DNA of 23,727 nt. Source: Methanoregula sp. UBA471 (GTDB lineage Archaea; Halobacteriota; Methanomicrobia; Methanomicrobiales; Methanospirillaceae). Made by a program: the position numbers and the translations under genes. This document shows, piece after piece, positions 16,926-23,727 of this stretch. Position 1 is the stretch's first letter; every line of letters starts with the position of its first letter. The notes below the pieces were generated by a model. It saw only the letters and a program-made list of their open reading frames with translations, was not told the DNA's origin and searched no databases. The stretch covers positions 1 through 23,727 of the forward strand of contig DADT01000022.1 of assembly GCA_002495065.1 (NCBI GenBank). The letters run 5' to 3'.

Positions 16926-17248
16926 CCTGATCCAAACTTTTCATATATCTTTTCGGCAGTCATTCCTCTATGCAGCGTACTGCGTTTGCAGGAGCCATCA
17001 CAGCGGCTGGGATGAGGCATTGGTGGTAATCCAGGTGTGATGACGATTTATCAGAGTTGTATCTAAAAAATTTCACGAAAAAATCAGAGCCGAAATATCA
17101 CGTATCCTTATTAAAAAAAAAACGGTTTGTGAGAAATAAAGGGCATCACCATCCCGACCTCTTTCCCCATCAATGAATATAAAGAACCTTCTTGGTGGGA
17201 TCTTTTTTCCCCCATGAGACCCGGAGAGAAAATAAAACACCAGAATTG
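16926..17248. other. Gene-free stretch, A/T-rich
   Basis: About 320 bases without a supported gene. It holds homopolymer A tracts (a run of ten near 17113) and only very short frames. It separates repeat copy 2 from the end of the leftward PNPOx-fold gene. Confidence 0.4.
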
Positions 17249-17256
17249 AAAAAAAA
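17249..17256 (-). terminator. U-tract terminator after the PNPOx-fold gene
   Basis: On the minus strand eight T follow directly after the TGA stop, a typical archaeal stop signal; a second T-run (GTTTTATTTTCTC) follows. Confidence 0.55.
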
Positions 17257-17733
17257 TCAGAGATTTTTCAGAGCGACAAGGTCTTTAACTCCGACCAGCT
17301 TCCATACCAGTGAACGCTCTTCTTCAGCGATTGCAGCCGGGGGGTCCTGCGGAGAATGGCCCAGCGCAGCGAGAATATTGCAGGAAAGATTCCTTTCCAC
17401 AATGAGATCGACGAATTTTTCCCGGATAATCTTTTTCTCGATAGAGTCATGCACCTCTTCAAGGTATCCCTGCAGTGTTACGAACATGTATGACGAGAGG
17501 TCTTTTGTATATTTTTCAATTTCAACAGATACATAGGGACTTTTTCGGAAATAATCGATCTTTTTCCCGTATTTTGTCGACAGGAAATAGAGGAATGAAC
17601 CGTCAAAGACATACAGGAATGGTGCAATATAGGGATATTTTTCACCCTGAAATGCGATCCGGCAGACATAGCCCTTTTCAATGAGCCGATCGTACTCCTG
17701 TTTCTCCATCCGGGGGATTTTCAATATGTCCAT
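17257..17733 (-). CDS. Pyridoxamine 5'-phosphate oxidase-fold flavin protein
   Basis: This 158-residue protein resembles the FMN-binding split-barrel family of PNPOx-like proteins, including those annotated as nitroimidazole-resistance (NimA-type) proteins. The N-terminus reads MEKQEYDRLIEKGYVCRIAF and is followed by PYIAPFLYVFDGSFLYFLS, KIDYFRKSPYVSVEIEKY and a C-terminal helix, an order typical of the family. The reaction is probably flavin- or F420-dependent reduction of a small molecule, but the substrate is unknown. A purine-rich TGTGAG precedes the ATG at 17733. It follows the MBL/rhodanese gene by 76 bases on the same strand, with an intervening U-tract that may separate the messages. 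Confidence 0.75.
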   Translation of the reverse strand: MDILKIPRMEKQEYDRLIEKGYVCRIAFQGEKYPYIAPFLYVFDGSFLYFLSTKYGKKIDYFRKSPYVSVEIEKYTKDLSSYMFVTLQGYLEEVHDSIEKKIIREKFVDLIVERNLSCNILAALGHSPQDPPAAIAEEERSLVWKLVGVKDLVALKNL

Positions 17734-17790
17734 ATACTCACATCATTTGAGTTCCCGATGGTACCAGATAAACTTTATTAATTTTTGTCG

Positions 17791-17804
17791 AAAAAATAAA
17801 AAAG
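17791..17804 (-). terminator. U-tract terminator after the MBL/rhodanese gene
   Basis: The minus strand reads TTTTTTATTTTTT shortly after the stop at 17810. It lies between two genes on the same strand, and an AT-rich region (AAAGTTTATC) further on may be the promoter of the PNPOx-fold gene. Confidence 0.55.
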
Positions 17805-17809
17805 AATAA

Positions 17810-19177
17810 TTATTTCTCTATCCGGTAGCCTGCATTTTTCCATGCGGTCATACCTCCGAGGACATTGGTTACCGCATGATACTGGTTGTTCGCAAGGATG
17901 CTTGCTGCAAGGCTCCCCTTAAATCCGGCATCGCAATACACCACAACAGGTTCATTCTTTGGAATTTCACCCAGATGTTGCGGCAGTTCACCGATATATA
18001 TATGGTGAGCCCCCCGGATATGGCCGACACTGTGCCAGTTTTTGATATCCCTTACATCCAGGATAAACGGGCTTTCTTTTTCCAGCCGTTCCTTTAACTG
18101 CCGGACTGAACAGGTCTGGATGGTCCCGATATCCTGCGCGGCTTTGGTCCAGAGGGGAAAGCCCCCGGAGAGTACACCCGCAATGGTATCATACCCCTGC
18201 CGGATGAAGTGAGAGAGGACAGCAACAAGATCAAGGTTAAAGTCATCGACGATGATCACCGGTCTCTGGTAATCAAGGAACCAGCCAATGAATGACGGGA
18301 TACCCTCGCGCCAGATAGAGATGCTGCCTGGAATATGCCCCCCCCCAAAACTGGTAGGTGAGCGGATATCGACGATCTGACACCCGGATTTCCTGAGGCG
18401 GTTGACTTCTGCAATGGAAAGTTCTTTCAGATCCGGTAGCCGGTGAAGGATTTGGGCACCTTCGAGGTTATCTCTCTCCATCTGCCGGAAATACGGAGGA
18501 TAATAGGGGGACTCTGCGGACCGCTGTGAAATGAATGATTCATGGCCCTGTCCCAGCTCCCTGTTTGTCTCTTTTTCATAGCCAACTGTCGTAAAGGGGT
18601 GATCGGCGATATCACTTCCGCATATCGACCCGGCCCCATGGGCAGGACACACGATCACACCATCACCGAGAGGCAGAATTTTCTTACTGATACTGTCGTA
18701 GATTTTTGCTGCCATCTCAGCCTTGCGTTCCTGTCCGAAAAAGTCGGTCCTTCCGATAGCGCCGGAAAAAAGCGTATCCCCGCAAAATATCATGTACGGC
18801 CGGTCTGAAATTTCCCGGTCATACAGTGCGAGGGAGACGCTCTCTTCAGTGTGTCCCGGGGTCTCCAGTACATGGAACTCCAGTGATCCCAACGGGAACC
18901 TGTCTCCCTCACGGATTGGATTTCCATACGCAAAAGCCAGCTGAGCACCGTGGTAAATTTCTGCTCCGCACCTCTCTTTAAGTTCCAGGGACCCGATTAC
19001 ATAATCCTCATTCCGGTGCGTCTCGAATATGTGGGTGATGGCCAGTTTATTCCGGCTGGCGATCCGGAGGTATATATCGCAGTCCCTGCGCGGATCGATT
19101 ACTGCAGCCCTGCCATTAGATCCGATGAGATAGGAATTATGCGAGATACCCTCAGAAACAATCCGTTCGAATAACAT
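17810..19177 (-). CDS. Metallo-beta-lactamase fold plus double rhodanese protein
   Basis: The N-terminal domain resembles ETHE1-type persulfide dioxygenases and glyoxalase II; two rhodanese domains follow. Residues are counted from the upstream frame start at 19207. The metal motif HxHxDH reads H64-R-N-E-D68-Y69: the first His (an iron ligand in ETHE1-type enzymes), H119 (TPGHTEE), D144 (CGDTLF) and H190 (CPAHGAG) are kept, while the second and last His are replaced. That leaves a one-iron site but not a two-metal one. Rhodanese 1 (about 260-355) lacks the active Cys. Rhodanese 2 (about 365-463) has VVVYCDAGFKGS with C425. The likely job is oxidation or transfer of sulfane sulfur or persulfides. 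The start is set at the ATG at 19177 because GGGAGGG ends 4-5 bases before it and a TATA box at 19214-19223 places transcription downstream of 19207; the ATG at 19180 is also possible. Confidence 0.83.
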   Translation of the reverse strand: MLFERIVSEGISHNSYLIGSNGRAAVIDPRRDCDIYLRIASRNKLAITHIFETHRNEDYVIGSLELKERCGAEIYHGAQLAFAYGNPIREGDRFPLGSLEFHVLETPGHTEESVSLALYDREISDRPYMIFCGDTLFSGAIGRTDFFGQERKAEMAAKIYDSISKKILPLGDGVIVCPAHGAGSICGSDIADHPFTTVGYEKETNRELGQGHESFISQRSAESPYYPPYFRQMERDNLEGAQILHRLPDLKELSIAEVNRLRKSGCQIVDIRSPTSFGGGHIPGSISIWREGIPSFIGWFLDYQRPVIIVDDFNLDLVAVLSHFIRQGYDTIAGVLSGGFPLWTKAAQDIGTIQTCSVRQLKERLEKESPFILDVRDIKNWHSVGHIRGAHHIYIGELPQHLGEIPKNEPVVVYCDAGFKGSLAASILANNQYHAVTNVLGGMTAWKNAGYRIEK

Positions 19178-19181
19178 CATA

Positions 19182-19223
19182 CCCTCCCTAATCGAGGAAT
19201 TATACATCCGGGCGGTATATAGG
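19182..19223 (-). promoter_or_regulatory. TATA box and ribosome site for MBL/rhodanese gene
   Basis: On the minus strand CCTATATACC (19223-19214) is followed about 26 bases later by GGGAGGG (19188-19182) and the paired ATGs at 19180/19177. The spacing fits a short leader with a Shine-Dalgarno site and rules against the upstream in-frame ATG at 19207. Confidence 0.65.
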
Positions 19224-19236
19224 TTATGAAACAGAT

Positions 19237-19244
19237 AAAAAAAA
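19237..19244 (-). terminator. U-tract terminator after the phosphoesterase fusion gene
   Basis: Eight T on the minus strand begin about 15 bases after the stop codon at 19260, ahead of the promoter for the MBL/rhodanese gene. Confidence 0.5.
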
Positions 19245-19259
19245 GATGAAACTATCGTT

Positions 19260-20573
19260 CTATTCCCAACAATAGGAATAATTCAGCAGGATTGGTGTTG
19301 TGTCAGCGCAGGATAACCGCCCGCGTATCAGACTGCAGATATGTTCAAGGTTTACCGGAATATAGCCCAGTACTTCCGCACTTACATTGATTCGACGAAA
19401 CTCGAAATTGATGAACGGGTACATGATGAGATTATTGTTATGATGATGACCGTGGATCACCCAGCCGTCAAATCCTTCCGGGGCATCTGAAGGATCGTGA
19501 ACGAGACAGAACCGGAAGCCGCCGTGTTCGAGCAGTACCAGGGATGCAGCACCCGGTTCAGGTACATCGTGATTTCCCTGAACAAAATTAATCTTCCCCC
19601 TGAGCTTGTTCCGGCAATATCCTGCAGAGGCATCATCACTGCCGTATTGGAGGTCTCCCAGGTAATATACACGGTTTGCAGGGGAGATCGTATAATTCCA
19701 GTTTTTTATCAGCACATGATCCATTTCCCCGACATCGGGAAAGAAAAAAGGACGGGAACAGTAACGAATAATATTTGCATGACCAAAATGCAGGTCTGAG
19801 ATCAGGAATATATCTGCAGGATCTGATAACCTTGGATCCAACAGTTCGAATCCAGCCTTCTGGCGGTAGAGGGCCAGGTTTTTTTGCCACGCCTCATTGT
19901 TGTGACTATGATCAGCAAGTATCCAGCGTTTTTCAAGGAGATCATATTCAGCGAGAATTGAATCACCCTGCATAACGGTGATTCTGAGTCCTGCCTCGTC
20001 AAGGGTTATTTGGCGGATTTCATATCTGACCCTTTTTGTGATAGCGTGATACAACCGTGAGAGGATCCGTCTGATGAAACCAGGTGGGGTGACGAGTACC
20101 CCCTCTCCCTGATTGTGTGTCATGAGCGCCGAAAAAACAGACGACGCACGGTGGAAGTCAAGACGATTTGCCACGGTCACATGGAACCATTTGCTGTCCG
20201 GCACAGGGTCCCATGCATTGGTGCTCTGCACGAGAGGGGATAACGCACCCGCTATCGATGCGGTAAGTTTTTTTAAGTCTTCCGAAGGACATACCCTGAA
20301 TGCGATCACGCTGCCTGACATCCCCTCACGTTTTTCCCAACCGTTGATGGTGAAGGGAACGGGATCGAAGGAAGATGCGACCGTTCCGATAGCATGAAGG
20401 AGCTGAGGTATGGTAATCCCCTGATTAAGGATCATAGGCCCGAATAATGTGACATGGGGGTGCTTTTCGATAAAAGACCCGATATCAAACACCCGTTCAA
20501 TGGTAAAAATTATTTCCCTTATCCGCCATTTTGTCCTGCCAAGACGGATTTCTACAAGATAAGTCTCATCCAT
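19260..20573 (-). CDS. 2H phosphoesterase (LigT-like) fused to calcineurin-like phosphoesterase
   Basis: This 437-residue protein joins two phosphoesterase folds. Residues 1-165 look like the 2H (2'-5' RNA ligase/cyclic phosphodiesterase) family, with the paired motifs H40-V-T-L and H131-V-T-V about 90 residues apart. Residues about 253-415 are a calcineurin-like metallophosphoesterase: SDLHFGH (D260, H262), GDL (D307), QGNHD (N334-H335) and IHGHHHN (H374-H376), which provide the two-metal site. The linker (about 165-250) has no motif I recognise. The chemistry suggests opening of a 2',3'-cyclic phosphate or a 2'-5' linkage followed by removal of the phosphate, as in RNA end healing, but nucleotide targets are possible. 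No signal peptide or membrane segment is seen. No good ribosome site precedes the ATG. It has no obvious operon partner: terminators lie downstream and a 530-base gap upstream. Confidence 0.85.
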   Translation of the reverse strand: MDETYLVEIRLGRTKWRIREIIFTIERVFDIGSFIEKHPHVTLFGPMILNQGITIPQLLHAIGTVASSFDPVPFTINGWEKREGMSGSVIAFRVCPSEDLKKLTASIAGALSPLVQSTNAWDPVPDSKWFHVTVANRLDFHRASSVFSALMTHNQGEGVLVTPPGFIRRILSRLYHAITKRVRYEIRQITLDEAGLRITVMQGDSILAEYDLLEKRWILADHSHNNEAWQKNLALYRQKAGFELLDPRLSDPADIFLISDLHFGHANIIRYCSRPFFFPDVGEMDHVLIKNWNYTISPANRVYYLGDLQYGSDDASAGYCRNKLRGKINFVQGNHDVPEPGAASLVLLEHGGFRFCLVHDPSDAPEGFDGWVIHGHHHNNNLIMYPFINFEFRRINVSAEVLGYIPVNLEHICSLIRGRLSCADTTPILLNYSYCWE

Positions 20574-21103
20574 TTTCCGCAGCCCGCAATTGTAATTTCT
20601 ATTGGAAGTCTTCAGGGTTAAATCTTTGATTTATGTTATGGATCGATCCGGTGAGGAGAATATTGTGACAATGTGATGATCATGACCGTTCACGATAGCC
20701 GGAATGGAGTCAGGTTCATTCTGTACGATGTAGTCTGTCAATACATTCACGATACCAAAAAAAATTCCCGTCAATGGTGAACGCGATTCTCAATGACCAT
20801 TCCAACTTCACCGGCAGGTTTGTTCACATCAGGTAAGCCCAAAGGTCTTCACCCCCGGAAACAACAGGTTTGATATATCTTACTCTGAATACGGTCCGGG
20901 CGCTCCCTTCCATAGTCTGAATTAAGGTTTTTCATCAGGTAATGCCGGGTAACAGGAATCAGGATGGATGCGGGATTTGGGAATGACAAGTGGGAACGGA
21001 CTTTTTTACGGATCTGGAAATCCGGATGGCGGTTTATACTCAAAGGCGTCCGGGCGGAAGTGAAGAGAACCGCAGGACCCGACTTATTGCACGGCAGGAT
21101 GTC
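20574..21103. other. 530-base stretch without a recognised gene
   Basis: No supported gene, tRNA or known RNA is seen on either strand. A perfect palindrome GGATCGATCC lies at 20640-20649. Short frames here (up to about 80 codons) overlap the end of the acyltransferase gene on the opposite strand or lack any family likeness. Composition is mixed, and it may be decayed sequence next to the AT-rich segment. Confidence 0.4.
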
Positions 21104-22150
21104 CTAAACATCGTTATCACCCGCAAAAAAATGCCAGTTTTCTTTATTAAGCAAGTCGGTTGTAACAACCGGTCCCGAACTGTAAATTATCAAATCCGCT
21201 TCACTATTAATGGGGAGGAAATTAAATTCCCGTAATTTTTTCTCGAGCAGGCACCCCCCCAGATAGTCAACAGATATCGATCCCGCCCCTTTCTTTTGCA
21301 TGAAACGTGAAAACTCCGCAAGAAGCGAGCTGATAATTTCCGCCGACGGTTCGAATAGCATATCCGTAATGTGACACATATTATTTTCAAGAAAATACAC
21401 AATATACCCGATAATATCGTTCTGTTCGTTTACAAGACAAAAAATTTTATATTCTCTGACGGGGGACTCCATATATCTCCAGTTTAAAAAAACTGAAGTT
21501 CTCTCTCCGATAATGGTAAAATGCCGTGAAACGGTATTCCAGAATGCATCAAACCTGTCATCAAAATGGTCAGGGGTAATAACTGAATATTTTAACGGTG
21601 TTTTATAACGGTTTTCTTTCGAAAAACCCTTTATAAGAATATCAACTGCCCCTGCAAATATTTTTAATCGTAAAAGGGAATGAAGATGGTTGTTATCCTT
21701 GTATTCTGATTTTAAAGGTTTAATGAAATGGGAAAATTTCCCGATTTTTTTATATCCTATTTTCAACAAGATGCCTTTTGAATGTTTGTTTGGAAGACCA
21801 TAGATAATCCTGAATCCCGTATCAGTGATTTTTGACTGTATCTCCCTTTGTAATGCAAGAGCTGCTATCAGACTCCTATGATGAATATCAACCGCAAAAT
21901 CACCGGCAATCGCAGCATATACGGGTTCACCTTTCACGAGAATCACTCTTGGAAAAAGTGCAGATGTTCCTATGAAGGTATTTGTCTGTTCATGTTTCGC
22001 AAGCCAGCATTGAGCAGTTCCATATGGACACTGAATATAGGCCCACACGTACTTATCTGAAGATGGTTCCTGAAGGTTTTTTATTAATATGGGAAAGATA
22101 TCATCCTGGTTATTCCGGATATCTGCTTTGATGATAGAATATTTATTCAT
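21104..22150 (-). CDS. GNAT-type acyltransferase, tandem-domain form
   Basis: The protein has 348 residues from this start and two acyltransferase-like halves. The first includes IAGDFAVDIHHRSLIAALAL, a usual acetyl-CoA-site strand/helix order, and IIYGLPNKHSKGILLKIGYK. The second opens with SVFLNWRYMESPVREYKIF, a phrase common in large GNAT proteins of surface-sugar and exosortase-type clusters, and continues with IGYIVYF and ITDMLFEPS. It probably moves an acyl or amino-acyl group to an amine on a sugar or peptide; donor and acceptor are unknown. Base use is visibly richer in A/T than in the genes to the left, which suggests transfer. A TTAAATAC box (about 22202-22211) would start transcription near 22180, so the ATG at 22150, preceded by CAGGAATACA, is preferred; the ATG at 22180 would be leaderless. 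Confidence 0.65.
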   Translation of the reverse strand: MNKYSIIKADIRNNQDDIFPILIKNLQEPSSDKYVWAYIQCPYGTAQCWLAKHEQTNTFIGTSALFPRVILVKGEPVYAAIAGDFAVDIHHRSLIAALALQREIQSKITDTGFRIIYGLPNKHSKGILLKIGYKKIGKFSHFIKPLKSEYKDNNHLHSLLRLKIFAGAVDILIKGFSKENRYKTPLKYSVITPDHFDDRFDAFWNTVSRHFTIIGERTSVFLNWRYMESPVREYKIFCLVNEQNDIIGYIVYFLENNMCHITDMLFEPSAEIISSLLAEFSRFMQKKGAGSISVDYLGGCLLEKKLREFNFLPINSEADLIIYSSGPVVTTDLLNKENWHFFAGDNDV

Positions 22151-22201
22151 TGTATTCCTGTTTTCTTCGTACGTATGCAAAGGTTTTACGTATTTTTCGG
22201 G

Positions 22202-22211
22202 GTATTTAATT
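22202..22211 (-). promoter_or_regulatory. TATA-like box for the acyltransferase gene
   Basis: The minus strand reads ATTAAATACC about 25 bases before 22180 and about 55 before the ATG at 22150. The 580-base space to the divergent gene also contains A/T-rich GATAAAATATCG (about 22564-22575), a possible promoter for the rightward gene. No gene is supported in 22181-22604. Confidence 0.4.
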
Positions 22212-22730
22212 TTTTAGTAATTATGAACAGCCACGATAGTCCAATCAGGTGACCCGGAGTGAATATTATATGGTGTTCTTGATATAATTAGTTTTAGAGA
22301 TTGCATTCCGTGTTTTTTAAGCACTTTTTAATATCGTGTTGTCCCCCGGGGAAATTCTTTCCCTTGTGCCCTTTTCCGACAAATACTTACCTTAGCCAGC
22401 TCCGGTTGATAAAATGCATTGGCTGGGATAATGATATTAAGATGAGGGTGCTCTTCAATAGCTGATCGATTATATCGTCGATAAACCGGAATCCGGACTA
22501 AAGAAAACCATAACCGTTGAAAAAGATTTTTCGCAAAAGAATCCGGCGCTGAACACGAGATTGATAAAATATCGACGCGTTTTCGCATTTTTCTGTTCCA
22601 CCGCTTGACGATTCGCTACCTGAAAACCCATAATTTCCAAAAACAAATAACCCGGGGTAGTGCTTTATGCGAAAAGACGGAAAAGGAGGATATATATTTC
22701 CGTAGCAGTGGCCTTTCAGTTCATAACGGG

Positions 22731-23681
22731 ATGCAGGAATTCGAAAAGAGCCGGGAAATTAAAATAAGATTCCCTCCATACGTACGCATAAAGATTTTTC
22801 AATGGAACGATATGACTGAGATGCAAAGTCCTGGAATGAATGCAATACCCCCTCCCCCCAGGTCATGGTCGCGAACCTCGGTGAACCAGTGTCTGTTTGA
22901 AGAAATTCCCAGGTACTGGAAGGATAACGACGTCATCACATTTCTTGCCGATCTCGAAATGTATGATACTTCGCTATACGACGATCTCGACATCTGCGAA
23001 AAAGAACAGGAACAGAAATTTAAAACATTGTATTTTAAAAAGAGATTCACCCTTTCACGAAGTCTCCTGAAACGTATCCTGCACCCTCTTCTCAGATCTG
23101 ATAACCCCTCGGATATCCTGCTCGGCAAAGAAAAGAAAGGAAGGGTAATAGTGCACTGCAGACCTGACATCTGGATCTCACTTTCCTACTCGGGTCCCTA
23201 TATTGCAATCAGCATAGGGAAACAGAAAATTGGTTGCGACATAGAAGTAGTGCGCCCGGTTAAGACCAAAAAAATTGAATCATGTCCTGTTTTTATTAAT
23301 TACAATTGTTTAAAAGACAGGGATCACTTGCAACGGGTTATCCATGTGTGGACAATTATTGAGTCCTACGCAAAATTATATGATAAAAACCCTTATTCTC
23401 TCCTGAATAGCGGTTCTCTTTTCAAAAATGCGAACTTCGTATCGTATGATATTAATAACCATGTGATCTTATCGCTGGCTTCTGAAAAGGTCCAATTCGC
23501 CGATACTCTGGTATGGCTCAGCCTTCCCGGCTTGGGAAAAGCACCAAATCTTCCATCGGGAATACCTGAAGATTTCAGGCAAACTCCGGCACTGGTTAAT
23601 ACGGATAAGCGAAAAATGCACAGAGGCTTTGTAGAAACGGGCATGAACGGTAGTTCGCACCCGAACCATGAAAATCATTAA
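22731..23681 (+). CDS. Sfp-type 4'-phosphopantetheinyl transferase
   Basis: These enzymes move the phosphopantetheine arm of CoA to a serine of acyl- or peptidyl-carrier proteins. The core is clear: KKRFTLSRSLLKRILHPLL, then the SHS-like LSYSGPYIAISIG, the Mg-binding IGCDIEVVRP (Asp and Glu), and HVWTIIESYAKLYDKNP, matching the WTxKE..K motif with Glu and Lys in place (second x is Ile, not Lys). The usual Phe/Glu stretch between the last two is short. The last 15 or so residues are encoded by repeat copy 3, and the preceding tail looks unlike the family, so the C-terminus is probably altered. The start is uncertain: the ATG at 22731 is the first in frame, a TTG at 22605 would give 358 residues, and an ATG at 22812 is also near the expected domain edge. 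AAAAGGAGGA at 22681 is too far from any of them. Carrier-protein systems are uncommon in archaea, and no carrier protein is in the window. Confidence 0.72.
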   Translation: MQEFEKSREIKIRFPPYVRIKIFQWNDMTEMQSPGMNAIPPPPRSWSRTSVNQCLFEEIPRYWKDNDVITFLADLEMYDTSLYDDLDICEKEQEQKFKTLYFKKRFTLSRSLLKRILHPLLRSDNPSDILLGKEKKGRVIVHCRPDIWISLSYSGPYIAISIGKQKIGCDIEVVRPVKTKKIESCPVFINYNCLKDRDHLQRVIHVWTIIESYAKLYDKNPYSLLNSGSLFKNANFVSYDINNHVILSLASEKVQFADTLVWLSLPGLGKAPNLPSGIPEDFRQTPALVNTDKRKMHRGFVETGMNGSSHPNHENH

Positions 23682-23727
23682 ACCCTGTAATTTTATGAGG
23701 GCTTCCCGCCTCAGGGCCTCTCCGAGG
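23634..23727 (-). repeat. Dispersed GC-hairpin repeat, copy 3 (inverted, cut by window edge)
   Basis: Read on the minus strand, this is the right half of the element. It runs from the GCCTC/GAGGC stem through AGCCCTCATAAAATTA, GGTTTAATGATTTTCATGG and GTTCATGCCCGTTTCT, nearly identical to copy 1 (7142-7210 and 7367-7382). It lacks the roughly 150 bases that copy 1 has between those parts. The GC-rich first stem must lie beyond the window. The element overlaps the last codons and stop of the phosphopantetheinyl transferase gene. Confidence 0.8.

Noticed and set aside
16747..17040. 97-codon plus-strand frame starting MNPAAPDGAPPRRIS
   Set aside because: It begins in the GC hairpin of repeat copy 2. 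The matching frame in copy 1 stops after a few more codons, and the rest has no family likeness.
20671..20740. Possible C/D-box small RNA (GTGATGA box near 20673)
   Set aside because: No CTGA D or D' box at the right distance was found, so the C box alone is not evidence.
20990..21235. 81-codon plus-strand frame overlapping the end of the acyltransferase gene
   Set aside because: Most of its length is antisense to a better-supported gene and the rest has no family likeness.
22328..22588. 86-codon minus-strand frame between the acyltransferase and transferase genes
   Set aside because: No ribosome site, no recognised domain, and it fills the divergent promoter region; a relic cannot be excluded.
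1..23727. CRISPR arrays, tRNA or rRNA genes, and complete insertion sequences
   Set aside because: No regularly spaced direct repeats, no tRNA T-arm sequences outside coding regions, and no transposase frame were seen on either strand.

Overview
The window most likely comes from a hydrogenotrophic/formatotrophic methanogen of the Methanomicrobiales (Methanoregula/Methanospirillum-like). The species is not resolved. The reasons are a partial F420-linked FdhB/FrhB-family iron-sulfur subunit at the left edge, a giant kinase-less HTH-PAS-GAF protein of a kind typical of these archaea, archaeal TATA boxes with very short leaders, U-tract terminators, and no bacterial -10/-35 promoters that I could see.

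Layout. 1-1063 (+): the C-terminal end of the F420/formate dehydrogenase beta-type protein, then a rubrerythrin-like diiron protein without rubredoxin domain. 1064-1485: terminator and promoter region. 1486-6858 (+): a 1790-residue sensor with N-terminal winged helix, nine PAS and three GAF-like domains and no kinase. 6859-7461: non-coding, mostly copy 1 of a GC-hairpin-rich dispersed repeat. 7462-7707 (+): a small unknown gene. 7878-14156 (-): a DNA-repair run read leftward: an M50-type membrane metallopeptidase, MutS, MutL (endonuclease type, 4-bp overlap with mutS) and a MutY-like glycosylase lacking its Fe-S cysteines. 14256-16391 (+): a YyaL/DUF255 thioredoxin-fold protein. 16392-17256: non-coding, with a row of hairpins followed by repeat copy 2. 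17257-20573 (-): an FMN-binding PNPOx-fold protein, a metallo-beta-lactamase/double-rhodanese protein, and a 2H-phosphoesterase/calcineurin-like phosphoesterase fusion. 20574-21103: no gene seen. 21104-23681: a visibly AT-richer segment with divergent genes for a GNAT-type acyltransferase (-) and an Sfp-type phosphopantetheinyl transferase (+). Repeat copy 3, inverted, overlaps the end of the latter gene and runs off the window.

How the parts fit. MutS and MutL form one mismatch-repair unit with a nicking MutL; the MutY-like enzyme would add base-excision repair. The MBL/rhodanese protein with the flavin-fold protein suggests persulfide or sulfane-sulfur handling under reducing conditions, and the diiron protein suggests oxidative-stress protection. 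The phosphopantetheinyl transferase with an acyltransferase is the most foreign-looking part and hints at a carrier-protein pathway beyond the right edge.

The best candidates for something undescribed are the three-copy hairpin repeat (two GC-rich cores invariant, linkers diverged), the hairpin array at 16.5 kb, the RNA-end-processing-like fusion protein, and the phosphopantetheinyl transferase whose C-terminus is encoded by the repeat.
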